Below, piece after piece: positions 26,285 through 39,719 of a DNA stretch of 64,000 nucleotides (its first letter is position 1; every line of letters begins with the position of its first letter). The stretch is from Nymphaea colorata (Eukaryota > Streptophyta > Magnoliopsida > Nymphaeales > Nymphaeaceae), in assembly GCF_008831285.2 (NCBI RefSeq), contig NC_045148.1, positions 10,607,001 to 10,671,000 of the forward strand, written 5' to 3'. The position numbers and the translations under genes were made by a program. Below the pieces are notes generated by a model. It was not told the DNA's origin, did not search any database, and saw nothing but the letters and a program-made list of their open reading frames with translations.

Positions 26285-27272
26285 AGAACAGCAAAGGCAG
26301 CACAAGGACTGCACGACCCAGAGCAAAGGTGGTAGCTGGTGGGGAGGGCGAGGGAGACGCCGTCAGGTGCTTTATCATTGTCAGGAAAGTGATGGCACTG
26401 AGTACAGGCCGACGCATGGCTGCTCAGGTGGCAAGCCATGCAGGGGGCGTGGCTATTTCAGGCGTTCCCGCAAAATGCACGCGTCCTCCAAACGGGTGGA
26501 ACTGTACAAAAATACAGGGTTGGTTTCGAGCTACAAGCGCAGGCTGGCTTCAGGAACTTGACCTCCACCTATCATGCCAACTGGTAGATGAGGTCGACCG
26601 ACTTTGTTGGCAAGGTTCGCTTTAGAGGATGCATGGCAAAGAAATTGGACAAGCAAATAGCAAAATTCAAGAATGAATTTTGATGAAAAAATCAAAATCA
26701 ATGTCACATTGATGAGAATCAGGTAATCATGTGGTTAAAAGAAATTACATCCTCAAGTTCTATATTGAAGGCATACCATAAGCGTATAGAAGCAAACTTG
26801 ACTAGGGAGTAATCACCGATCAATAGAAATCTGAACAAACTGAAAAGGTTACCCCTTTCAATCTTTGTGCACTATATGAAACGCAGTTGACACTTGTTTT
26901 CTTTGTCTGCAGCTAGTTGATCAGCCCGGTGTCGTTACGTACATAGTAAGTTTCAGGATTATATGGGTAAAATAGCCAAAATTATGTTATGAAGAAAAGC
27001 ACTTTCTTTATTACATTCAAGAAGAGATTACATAATACAAAATTGGGCACTTACATGAATGTACAACAGACACGATTCAACGGCCAAAACGGGCAAACGA
27101 CAGTAGCACACCTCTGTAGAGATTACTTTTTCCCTTTCCCTGATGAATAAGTTGGCTTCCAAAGGCATCAACTACCTGACGCCCTCCGAAAAGAATGGCT
27201 GGATCAAGCAATCTGGTTCTGAATGCAATTCACCCTGGCAATGCTTATTGACAACCGGTAAAATGAAGTGAT
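26285..27272. other. Dehydrogenase promoter and FZL 3' region
   Basis: No coding sequence supported. The part near 26,285-26,640 is GC-richer and is likely promoter of the minus-strand dehydrogenase. The AT-rich part near 27,000-27,272 is likely FZL 3' UTR. Confidence 0.5.
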
Positions 27273-30200
27273 TCACTGAAGATGGAGATTCTGTATTTCA
27301 ACTTGTAAAGCCTTCAGTTTTTTCCCCACTTCCAGGATTTCCTCGCGAATACCTGACAAGTATTGGTTCCTACGTTGCAATCCATCAATATATGGCCTGC
27401 TAATATATTCAACAAACAGTTCTAGATTCTCTATTGACTGCGCCAGGTCTTTCTCCATTGCCTCTTCAAATTCCGAAGCCAAGGAATTAGCTGCTTTCTC
27501 TACTTTGTTTATCACTTCTTTGCGACCGGCCGGAAAACTAGAGATAGCCAGGAAACTGACAGAGAAAAGGTCAACCAATTATTACGCTATTCTCAATGCT
27601 TGTTATAATACAAAAGTTAGCATCATCGTCAGTAAGAGAATAACTAATGAGCCTACAATATGAGATTCTTTTAGTGAAGAACTATACAGGTAACCATTTA
27701 CAAGAAAGAAGAGGGATCATAAAATATGTATACTTTCGATACATGATAAGATGGATAAAACGGCTTCTACAAGACAAACAAACACGGTATGGGTTCTGAC
27801 AAGACAAAACTCTTACTTGGTAGTGATTGTTTTTTCAGATAACAGAAGCCTAATGATAATGTCTAGTCCAATAGCATACCTGACTCCAACTACCTAGAGG
27901 CTTGCTTTACAATACGAAGTCCAACTTGATGAAAAAGAAACACACAATAAGCAAATAGAGACCAAAATAATCAACGACCGGAGTTTTAAAGTAAAACAGA
28001 ATCCCCGCGAAGGCCTTAAGAAACCTAAAGATATTCCAAAGGTACGAAAAAAAGACAAAACGTATCTTGCAGAGGAAAATGTAACATTACCCGCCTGCAG
28101 AACACAGTGCAAGAGCAAGAAGATCCTCCATCGCGGTTGGTAAAACAGATGTCAGAAGAGATGCAGATAAACTGGCCGCACCAAGACCTCCAACAGTACC
28201 CAAAACCTGAACAAATGTTGGGATGAATAGAATATCGGCGAATACCAAGGATTAAATCTCTGAAAATTTAATATGACCATGCAACAGCTATAAAGACGCA
28301 ACCAGGAAAATTTATTTCAAAACACTAGCAATCAGTAAACGCTTTCCAAATGCATAGGAACAGCATGATAAGAAAGGCAAACAAAGTCATCATTGCAAAA
28401 GGATGAGAGACACAAATAGATGACATTGCCGAAACATAGACTACAAATGGATATGTCAAAAATATTTGGTAAAAGGATGAGAGACAAGAGTAAATGATTT
28501 TCTTCGTGAGAAAAATAAAGCTCGTTACCTGTCAAAGAAAATTTTCATTTCAAAATAGCCAGTAAGACACTGAGAGACAAAAGGCCAGACCACTCACCAC
28601 TTCTCTGATTTCCTGCTCAAAAAGTTTAGACGCAGCACTGGCACTGAACTTCGTTGCAACTTCAATGCTGTGTTCATCTCCTTTGCTTATCAACTTACCA
28701 GATTCTGAAGGCGATGCACTAGAAAATGCAGGCCACTTCTTCTCAAAGGTTTCCTTGCAGCGCATGCATTCACGTATATTACTAGAATGCAACCAGGTCA
28801 AGTAATCTTCTAGCAGTTTCTGAAATTCAGCATGATTGTAGGCACTGCTTAGAAAAAGTGTACATGCAATGAAACATAGCACAGAGAAGGGCTAGTGAAG
28901 AACTTTAAGAGATGTGGTGCAATTGGATTTACTTTTGACTGTGGAAATGTAAACTTATAATTGTAGTTGTTAAAGGAATTTGCGTGCAACAAGGAAAAAT
29001 GAATCTATTGAGTTCCACTTGCTTCAAGAATTAAAGTACAACCAGTACGGATGAATATCTGAATACAGTAGTGATAAGATTTTTGTCTTTTTCTCTAGGG
29101 AAGTCAAGAACAGATATTAATCATTGACAAACAAACCCAAACTAAAGAAATTGAGGTTTGATTTGAGTTGTATCTCGTGCTAACACTCAAACAGAAAATT
29201 TAAAATTTTTTCCCACCATGTCTTCGTAGGAATGTCTACTGTATATGGCATAAGACTGCATGCAACTACAACACATGCATGACAGCAATTTTCTAGTCAG
29301 GTCCCAGAAACAGCCGTCAAATCTAGAGGCCCCATTTGAGCATCTCAAATATGTTGTAACTTGTAACAATTCAACTAAACTTTGGGTTTTGATTAAGGCC
29401 CATCAAAATAATATGTTGATTTAATTTTTTAAAAAACCATGTCACATCAAAGTAACATGTTTAGCATTTTAATTCATGAATTTATAATCATGTACAGTAA
29501 ATTAGTTTTCGGGTGAGCAGGAGGCTGTTCCCAAGGCTGAAGCCTCCTCCCTTCCCCTCACCCCCCAGGGTCCAGGGCTCCTTTATGGTGCCTCGAGGTG
29601 GCACCCTCACTATACTTCAAATTGCATATTGGTATCTCTCCTTTTGCAGCACAGAGACTTGGTGTTATGGAGATCTGAAACAGGAACTGGCCCCTACCAG
29701 CCCCCATCATGGTCATTGCACCAACCGCCTTGGGATATGTACAGTAAATTAGTTGTTTCACTTACTTGCAACATAAAAATCATATCCATAAGGTAAATAT
29801 ATTGATTCAGTAAGGGGGAAGGAAAACTTCGTCCTGCTCTTTTCACTCTAATCAATATTTGTTGTATAATAAGCATGGTTTTACCTAAGGTAGCACCACT
29901 GGCACATTCCTAAGAGCAAGCTTTTAGCAATGGGCAATCAGAAAAATGGAACAGGCAGTCACTGCCATGAAGCACTATAGGCATGCATATAGCTCAAATG
30001 TTCATATAGTACACCAGCTTTTAGAAAAAGTGACAGTTCATAAGGCCTGGTGGTTGCAAAACTTGATCAGAGAAATAATTTCCAAAAAACAAGGGAAAAA
30101 GAAGACCACATCATGCAGAGATTTCAAGTTCCAAATGCAAGATAAGCTGAGAAGATTCTGCGCACTCAGTACACAGATCAAGTAGATTGGAAGGCTCGTA

Positions 30201-33200
30201 TGCAAAGAATTAGATTATGTATGCTTGTGCCAGTAAACATAATTAGCCATCATCAGTTTGGTGCTGGTCCAGTTTTCATACCCAAACCAGAAGTACGATG
30301 CTGTTCAACTCAGCATAAGGGCATGATTGAAGAAAACAAAAACTCCCAGAACATTCTAAAAGTAATTGAGCTTGTGATCAACCTTGCCAAAGGAGAAAAA
30401 AGGAACAAAAAGACCTGGAACGTAATATACTTTTTTTAGGGATTGATGTCACATATACTTGATAACATCAATTAAGAGAATGTAAGCATATGAAAATGGG
30501 ACAAAAACATTGTAACACTAGCATTTTAAAGAATATCAAGATGCAGATTTCATCATAGGAATTTGAATTCGTCTGCATACCTTTGCATCACAAAGTGCAG
30601 TACCAATTATTTCCTTTTCAACATTGGATACAGCAAGCAATGAACCACTTCCCCGTCCCCTGAAAATATATGTAGTAATCACATCAACGTTTGATAATTG
30701 GAGTGTAGATTTGATGACTTCCACAACACGTGCCTTTGCTGATCCAACCTGGAATAAAATTTAGTTTACCACCTAATACATTCATTGTTACTTAAAAATA
30801 AACCTTTAGCATAACTAGATGCAGAAGGGCAGCAGAAAATACCAATGACAATGCCTGCCTCTTCCAAGACATGCTCTCATTTTCCATTTTCAATGCATAA
30901 TTCTTAACACTACCAACTAATTCCTTTGCAGAGCTAAGATCCTGATTGACTCTTTGTTGCTCCTCCAGCACATTTGCTTCACAGGCAGCAAGTAATGTGC
31001 TAGCAATCTCAACTGGTGTCTCAAGCTTAAGTTGTATTCTTTCCAGTCCAGTGCTGCTGGAACCATCTAGGAAGCTTAACAAGAACTTTTCAAGTTCATC
31101 AAACTTGCTACTTCTCCAACGAGGATCACAAGATAAGACGAACTGATCGAGTACCCCATCATCAGTAGATGCTGAAAGTTTTGCTTCAAGTGCAGAACGT
31201 GCGGAGACAGGATATAGTATTACATCCTCTGTGTTCAACAGCTGTTGAGCATTCGCCTTGATAAACATTATAGCCTCCTCAAGCTACATGCATCAAATGA
31301 ACTTTCAATTATAAACATGAAAGCATCGGCAGTTTCTAGTTTTACTGAACTCTAAAGGAAATGGTTGCAGAAAAATATTGTTTCAGGCAGAAATTAGAGA
31401 ATGAAATTGGTAACACGTGATCTCAATGCACGATGGTTGAAGAAAACTGAACCTCCTGAGGACTCTCATAGATATCAGCTTTGTTTAGAATAAATACGAC
31501 TTTTTTCTTCCACTGCTGGATATAGCGAAGGAAAGCCACCTGAAATCATAACACAGATTGATGTTAATTTTCATCAAAGATCAAAACAATCTTGTCATAG
31601 TCTTCATTGCCATTCAGTCTACCATGACCAACAATTCCAGGAGAAATTATGTCCATATTTTTAAGCACAAATAAGAAGGTTTTTTACAATTCCTAGTACT
31701 CAGATTGTCAACATCAAATGTGGATTCAAGTTTCGAGGAGGTAGCTTGAATAAAATAGCAGAAGATACAAGCATTCTCCACTTCTGCACCTACTCACAAG
31801 CCTCCATACAAGAAAACAAGGGATGTGGTCTCCGACTCTCCTATACCAATGGTATAGAGGATCATTACAAATATCACCATTTTTTAAAAAAAAATGCAAA
31901 GAGATAGAGAAAGAGAGATTGGGAAGTTTTGAGATATTCTGAAAAAATATGAAAATGTCACATTTTATCAATTTTCCATTTTTCCAAAAAAGCTTCTAGA
32001 TATATTTAAAATTTGTTGATGCTTATTTTAATGATTTTCGGACTTCATCAATGTTTTTTAAGAACAATAGAGAACTCAAATTCTCATTATTTTTCTATTA
32101 ACATTTTTAATTTTGAAATTTTCATACCTTTCCTATTAACTTACATTTTTAAAATTTTAAATTTTCCAATTTTCACATAAAATTCTCCATTTAAAAACTT
32201 CACCAATAAAAAACCTGAGAACAATATTTGTGATGAAGGTACAAAGACGATACCTTCATCCAAACAGTCAAGCAAGACAACATCAAATGCAAGCTAAGAA
32301 TCTTTTGGCACATAATGATGGAAGAATGAGGGAAAACTGAGAGTTCAACTAAGAAGAAAACACATGATACCTCACTTTCAGTCAACGGTCTGTCAGCGGA
32401 AATAACAAAGAGAATCATATCTGCACGTGGCACAAACTCTTCCGTCAGACGCTGTTGCCTCTGTAGAATGACATTAGTTCCAGGTGTGTCGACAACATTC
32501 ATCTGCCTCACCAAATATATGAACTAATCACGATTGTGAGGTAAAATTTTGTTGCTCATCAATGCTAATCAGATTTTCAAGAAAAGGAACAACATGCTGA
32601 AAAAGCTGGCACTGTTACACTAGCAGAAACAGTTCAAGAAATAATGCAAAGTGGTCAATCAGCTATAATCCATTCGACAACTATAAGCATGGGAAAATGA
32701 AAACTGGACTAGTGAACACCCATGACAAGATTGTGTGAGAGACCATATATTTTGAATCTGTGATAGTTAAGAGAACAATTTGTCCTCGAGATGCCCATAA
32801 GACTTCTGACAAAATTCTCAAGAGGGCAATATTAAGAGATGCACATCAAATGAGGTTCCACGAGATAAACAATGCAGAACATAAAAGTAAATGGTCTATC
32901 ATACAGAGAGCATTTTCATCATGGTGAAATGGTGAACATGGACAGAGCAAAACCTTATGCTTATCAAGACAACATATACAGACAAGAGAAAAAGGACCTC
33001 ACTTCTTTGAGAATTGGTGCAGGTAGATAACGTATGAATTGACCATCTGGATGTCTTTCGTCACGTTGTTGTCCACTAGACCCAGAAGCCGAATAACATA
33101 ATAAGGTAATCTCGTTAGTAGTAGGAACAACACCTTCTCTTAAGTATTTTCTTCCAAGAAGGGCGTTAATAAAGGTAGATTTTCCTGAATTGAACTCCCC

Positions 33201-35739
33201 CTAAACACAACCAAAAGCAAAATTAAAACAATAATAATAATAACAAGAAATCGTAGAATTTAAAGACTAATGCAATTCCAAATTAGCCTGAAAACATTTA
33301 AGAGAATTCATTGCCCATAAATTCAGTTCCCAACAGAACACGTACAAATGATAGATAAACAATTTTTTGACACTTCTGCAATTTTTTTTATATGTTTAAC
33401 TTGACATCCAGAAGTTTGCTGGGAACTCAAAAACCATCCGATGTCATAGCATATATTAGCTATCTTGTTTGTCTACATAGGAAGGGAATACCTTGTCGTA
33501 GCCTTAATAGTTGCTCAATCTAAGAGCAAGAAACGACTTAAAAATTAAAAATAATAATAACAACTAAACATGCATGTGGTTCCCAAGTCCCTGTAATGGC
33601 AAATAAAGAAATGCTGAGATTTCTAATTGGACTTTTACCTTACAAAGAAAAGATAATTCCTAGCATTGAGCTCAAAGACATGTTCATGCAATGAACAACA
33701 AAAAATAGCAAATGAAGCCAAAAAACGGGATTGCAACATTTAGTTCCCATGCTAGTTTTCCCTAAAATTTATGTGGTAGATATGTAAAGAGGAATTAATG
33801 TACTTGGTCCATATAAAAGATACATGGCAGACTAGAAAACGTAAGAAGTAGTAACAGTTTCAAGAAATAAGGACAAAATCAAGTTTAACATACTGAATGA
33901 TTTTTAGGACAACAATTAATTTATTAAATAAAAGAATAATAATAACAGAAATTTAGAGCTAATACCAATTAATAAGCCGAACCAGAGTTTGCTCAATTTC
34001 AACACAATTACCACTATGACCAGCAAAAATGGTTCATCTAGTCGAGCAACTGCATCCAAAAGAAGCGAGACCTCCTCCATCTGGCATTGAGGACCAGAAG
34101 TTAGAAATATCCATTATACCTTAATGTTCGTACTTCATAGTACCAGCATAAACACTAAACGTGAGATGTCCTGGGATTCAAGAAGGACTACATACCAATG
34201 GAGCAGCCTTACGAACGACAGATATTGCTTCATGCAAAACTGGTCTTTCTGCCTCTATGAGTTGTTTTTCTCTACCATCCAACTTTCGGAATCCATCCAA
34301 GGGCTTCGATGGTTTGCTACCTTTTTCTACCACATCCAGCAACTTCCTCGAGCCTTGCAGCTCATCTTCATTTTCCTTTCTCATTAAACGAACTGTAGAA
34401 AGCAACTGGATAAAAGCTTCATCATTGAAGTGTTTCATGTCTGTGGATGATATTACCAAACCACTTGCACCTGCTTGCAATACTTTTGACGCTGCAGTGA
34501 ATAATGCCTCCCCTCGGAGGAACTTGATGTCCATAAAAACCGGTACCTTCACATTCTGACACACTGAGGACGCCATGATCTCCGCGTCCTTTTCATTATC
34601 AGTAGCGAAGACTAAGAAATCAGCACCTTCAACACTCGATGCACTCAAGGCAGATTTTGGAGTATCTACAGTTCTGGCCACCAAGGGGAGAACCACGGAT
34701 CTAGATTTGGAGCCCATCATCATGTTCCTTGCAACAATTGCAGGAAGGCCTGCACGTGACGTAGAATTGTCCAGATTTAATAGCAGTCCTTAGATTATTG
34801 TCTCGATTCTTTTCAATTCATGAGCACACCAAATGGGAAAATGTGGCTAAATTCCAATTATAGAAACAAACCATACCATGCTCTGGTCTCTGTAAAGCAA
34901 CATGTAGATGCGGCTGTTTCCATCACTGATATTGTTTCCCAGCAGCATGGTTTTTGGAAAGGGAAGGATCTCTTTAAATTTCTTTTCAGATAAAACGACA
35001 ACAAATCATTGGTTGGTACATGGCGGAAGGGTCGTCACAAAGGTTCGGGTCACAAAGAAAAGAAATAACACAGAACAGAAAAGAGCAGCTTCTCATTATC
35101 ACCAAAGAAAAAGAAAAATGACTTTCATGATAGCAGACCTTGGTCCGAGAGTATCACGCCGCTGGCACCGACCGCCGCAGCGATATCCACCCTCTCCGCC
35201 ACCAGCAAGAAAGCCCTGTCCCGGATCAATGCCTTCAAGATGCAGGCAGCCTCATAGAGGCGCCCACCAGCAGAACCATCGTTGGCTCTGTCCTCGAGCC
35301 AAACGATGCCAACGCTCCTGGAAATGGCGAAATCTAGGAGCCTGAGGGTGTCATCACGGTTCAGTACCTCGCTGGGGCTCAATCGGAGAACCAACGTCGG
35401 AACCTTCAGCTCGGCCCGCTTAAATCCTCCAGGAAACAAGGTCTTTTGCTGCTGCTTCTCTTTGATCTGGCCGGCGTCATCGGCGGAGTAGTAGTCGTCC
35501 AATAACCTCGCCTCCAGTGACGATGAAGTCCGAAAAGTCGGAATCCTATGTTGCCCATCATCACAGGAACGACGAAGATAACGAACGCGACGATGACAAG
35601 GCCAGGAATGGAGAGAACGAGCGTTTAGAGGCCGTCTATGGAGGTCAGGTGTCAGACGAGGGGAGAAAAGATTATGAATGGCAGTGGAGTTGCGAACGAG
35701 GACGCAGGAGCCCGGGGAATTACAGAAAAGGAGCACCAT
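27273..35739 (-). CDS. FZL: FZO-like dynamin-related GTPase of thylakoids and envelope
   Basis: Eleven minus-strand exons: 35139-35739, 34196-34749, 34012-34080, 33003-33200, 32371-32502, 31453-31539, 30843-31283, 30581-30748, 28598-28819, 28091-28206, 27273-27555. All are GT-AG with consistent phases, giving 956 residues. Residues 1 to about 60 are an Arg/Ser-rich transit region. About 90-385 is the N-terminal domain of FZL, resembling a TIM barrel of the thiamine-phosphate-synthase type. The GTPase follows: P-loop GEFNSGKST at 409-417, switch PTTNEIT, DTPG 479-482, NKAD 537-540. A paired hydrophobic segment lies at about 825-868 (VLGTVGGLGAASLSASLL and LLALALCSAGGFLAIS), then a coiled coil to the end. 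FZL remodels and fuses thylakoid membranes. Chosen start 35,739 is the first in-frame ATG. No exon appears to be missing; the length is slightly above the roughly 910 residues I recall for Arabidopsis. Confidence 0.93.
29490..29754. mobile_element. 229-bp insertion flanked by 18-bp direct repeats inside an FZL intron
   Basis: The sequence ATGTACAGTAAATTAGTT occurs at 29,490-29,507 and again at 29,737-29,754. Between them lie 229 bases that are clearly more GC-rich than the surrounding intron. An 18-bp exact flanking repeat looks like a target-site duplication made by LINE-type reverse transcription. The insert has no poly-A tail, no tRNA-like promoter boxes and no long frame that I can recognise, so its source is unknown. 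Confidence 0.7.
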
Positions 35740-38700
35740 GGGAAGGATAAAACTCAGAATACCATCTACCACCAGTACTACTGTCACTGCCACTACTACC
35801 ACCACTTCGTCTTCTTTCTTCTTCTTTGAATGAAGAAGAAAGAGGTGCTCTGCTCTTATCCGTAACGATGGTGCAATCTCTAGTTGGCACCCTCAGAAGG
35901 GAGCACTCTCATATCGCTTCTCTGAGAATGGGCAGTCGTGAAGGCATTAGAGAGAAGAAAAGGGAGACGGAGGAGACAGGCGGCGAGATCCATCATCCAT
36001 CCCGTCTCCCCGCCCACCAAAATACATGAAACTTTATCTCCCAATTCATGTGCACCACATATAAAGGTCCGTAAGATCTGTCAGGAATCTGCAACCGAAA
36101 CTTTCTTCTCTTTAAAAAATATTAAGGTTCCCTTGACCGCTTCTTCTCTTTTCCCTCGCTTTTTACATTGTCTAAGAAGTTGAATCCCGTTTGAACAGTC
36201 GGCTTGCCGCTAACGCTTCACTCTTCTGCTGATGAGTACGCTAAATTAAGATTTGGTTCGTGGGAGGTGCGTCTCTCTTCTGTTGTGAAACTCGTGATGT
36301 TATTTCAGGTTTCAATCCCAAGTTCCAAGAGCTAATTCACATGGACACAGCAAATTGAGACCAATTAGGCAAGGGACTAAAAATCAGACCTCTTGAATTG
36401 TTGTTAACAAGTGTTTTAAACAAAATATGAATCTTCTAATGTGTTTACAAAAACTAATCTAATATAATTCATGCGTTAGTTCAAAATCGTTTTTGTAAAA
36501 AAACTAGTTTCAAAATTTTGAATGTTATAAGAACTGTTCATTTGTTTATTATTAAGAAAGCATTATTTAAGTAAGTGAACCATTAACTTATATATGTTTC
36601 TTACCAAATCATTCATAAGATCACGTCTATAAGGTTAGATTGCAGAAAAAGTACTTTAATAATTCATTTTAATAAGTTTGGTTTTTGTTCCTTACCAAGT
36701 AGTTTGGTGTGTGTATAAAATATATATATATATATATATAAAATATTGTGTCACTTGGGCCATGTTGATAACCTCGAATATGGCATCCAAGCCTACCACA
36801 CATCAAGGGGATCTTAAAATAGTATATTTCTAGGCCCCCTCCCCAAACACAGCCTTCTGATTTTATTTAGTAAATATGAACATTCAGGTACCTGAATGAG
36901 CAAAATTATTCTTCTAGACTATCATTCTCTCTCTCTCTCTTCTCCCTCTTTCTCTCTCTTGCTTAGCTGGGCATCTACTAACTTTGTACAGCACTAAGGA
37001 AGAATTGAATCGTGAATATATTTAACAAAAAATATAAAATTTTAAAACAAATAAATAAGAAGTATTAGTTTAATGATGACCGATACACATCGATGCCTAA
37101 TTGTCTATACATGCCAATATGTCATATCCTCTATGCCTCCGGTATGCAAATATTTTACGGCATTGCATGATTTATACGAGCCAGTTGATGATATGGTATA
37201 AATGCTGATATGCCATAGCAAAACAATTTCTAGCTAAAAGACATTTCATACTTAAAATTTTCAGAGGCGAAGATATGAAAATGACAGGATTTGAGCAATT
37301 GATATAGGAATAAGTGTTTGTTTGGGGTCTGTATGGGCGACTGCCCACACAAGCTCACACTTGCCTGTGCCACTGGATACGGCTTGGTTAATCACAAAGC
37401 TATTATGAGGCTGACATAACTCCCTTACACATTAACGAACAACTAATCAAATTCTAATTCAAAATTTAAAATTTTCAAAGCCAACAGGATCATAAGAGTA
37501 TGATCGGTACATGGCAAATTTTAATTTTATGGCCCTTGACCACTCTTAAAATAAAAAGTGTCGTGACAAAATTTTGACATGGGTAGAAATATTAATTTTT
37601 AAAATTTTTGTATAGGATAAATGAACTCTTTAAAAATTTACATGTAAATTAAAAAAAAAAAAGAGGCAGGGTAGGCAATCAATTGGACTTATATTTTATA
37701 ATTATAAAGTTGATATGAGATTATTTATATGAGGTAACTAAATCCACATTAAAATCCATGAGTCATCAAACTAAGTATCTTATTCAACTTTAAGATCATA
37801 TTTGAGGTCCTCGTTTTACTTTTTTGATTGGCAACAAGTCTCCTCTAAGACAAGAGAGACAAAGGTCTAATCTTAAACCTATGGATTAAATCTTAAACCA
37901 TAGTAAATCAAAAGTAATCAAGCACGCTAATTCGAGTTTATGAAGGCTTTGGCTTGTGCAAAACGTTGGCTTTCATAGGTTTTCCACTTTGGGTGCTTTT
38001 GTGACAACCAAATTCTCACTGTAACAACCCTTTTGATGACTTCAAAATTCTCTTCTTTGGCATCATCCCTTTTTAATGGCTGCTTATTCAGCATGGTGTT
38101 AGAATAGATTTATTTATTATGATGTAAACTTACATTGATGCAATCAGAGCGGAGCCAAGGTAGGGCTCGCATGGGTAAGCTTGGGCATCGGGTCGGCCTG
38201 ACACGTAAAACTCGAGCCCGGCCTGGCACATAAAACATGAGCCCAAGCCCGACCTGATTAAATTAAAAAATACATTTTAAATATAAAATAATAGATAAAT
38301 ATAATTAATCATAATAAAAACATTATAAATATATATAAAAAACAATAAAATATATATATTAAAAAATATTATCGAGCCGAACCGGGTTTATCGGGTCGAC
38401 ACAGTGTCTTTTTTTCCATGCCCAAGCCCAGGCCTGAGTTGGGCCGGGTACTGGATACTCGTCAGGTATCCAGCCAAACGCGCAGGCTTACGGATGGGCC
38501 CTGGCCCCGCCCCAATTTTTTTTTTAATTTACATATAAATTTTAAAACAATTTTACTTGCTGTATATACAAACTTTGAAAAAATTATATTTCGGCCCTAA
38601 TCAAAATTTAGAAACTTTAATTCGGCCGGCCTCATGAAAAATTTCTGATTCCACCTCTCAATGCAATGTTTTGACGATGCTGGTGCTTTTAGATATGAAC

Positions 38701-39197
38701 AGTTGCTGGGAAAAATATAGCACATCCCCTTTCCGCCCATACCTTTTTTTCCTAACAGTTCCACAAAACTTTCAATGAGACATATTTAACATTCTCTACA
38801 ATAACTTTCCGTTTATCCTTAGATTGATGGCCTGGGTTTGTCCTTGAGAATAACAAGAAAAAAAAAATCATTCTCTTCTAACTTACAAGCAAATGCATGA
38901 TCAACTTCACAAATTGTAATGCTAATATATGTTCTAAGTTCTTAAAAGTCTTTCCTCGTTAGGTCAAGGAGACAATTTTTTTTTTGTTTGATGTTTCAAA
39001 CATTTTAGTAAATCAAGGGTTTGTTAACATAATTTAAGATAGCATTGAGGTAGGAGATAGATGCCAAAGTCTCTTTCTTTTTTCTTCGCCCTCATGGGAT
39101 CTAGTGGGGCGCTATACACACATCAACTAAGTGTTGTGCATTTATCTTTTGTAGGCTAGAAAAATTAGTGTTTATAAGAATAAAATTGATGACCCGC

Positions 39198-39272
<75 letters not shown>

Positions 39273-39719
39273 TTGACATTTGCACGATTTAAAAATGCAA
39301 CCTAGGCAGAAAAAGGAAACTTGCCATTATGGGCCTTAAAGAAAAATATGGGCAAAAATAGAGTTTCATTTACAAGAAAGCAAGCAGCACGTGCCACCTG
39401 CCCCCCTAAGTCTCAAGCTGTTCTCTTCGCTCTCAAAACCAAAAGGTAAGAAGACAAAGTGGCAAAGTCCCCACACACAACCATGCCGTTTTATTGTTAA
39501 TCTGCCGTGAAGCTGAGATATTTGGGTTCACACATGTTGCAATTTGGTCATGATATTGAAAAAGTTAAGCGTGGATGTTCGCACATGTACATTATTTTAT
39601 ATATAGCTATCAATATATAATACCGATATGTTTTATATGTTTGTGAGCAAAATGGGTATTTCATCCTACTGTTCAGTTGATAGCTGAAATTCCTATTATT
39701 TTTCTATCCCCTTAGGTAC
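35740..39719. other. FZL upstream region and AT-rich spacer
   Basis: 35,740-36,200 is the likely FZL promoter and 5' UTR; its open frames are low complexity (Val runs from GTG/GTA repeats). The rest is AT-rich with a short (TA)n at 36,722-36,741. A patch at 38,175-38,520 has GGGC/GCCC-rich ends around an AT-rich core and may be a decayed transposon. No gene is supported. Confidence 0.55.
39201..39269. repeat. (AT)n microsatellite
   Basis: Pure AT tract of about 69 bases near the left edge of the retroelement block. Confidence 0.97.

Noticed and set aside
34124-34793. Plus-strand frames of 72-132 residues
   Set aside because: They lie opposite FZL exon 2 and are antisense shadows of it.
38175-38520. 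Possible hAT-like miniature transposon
   Set aside because: GGGC/GCCC-rich ends share only about nine bases in inverted order, and no target duplication was found.
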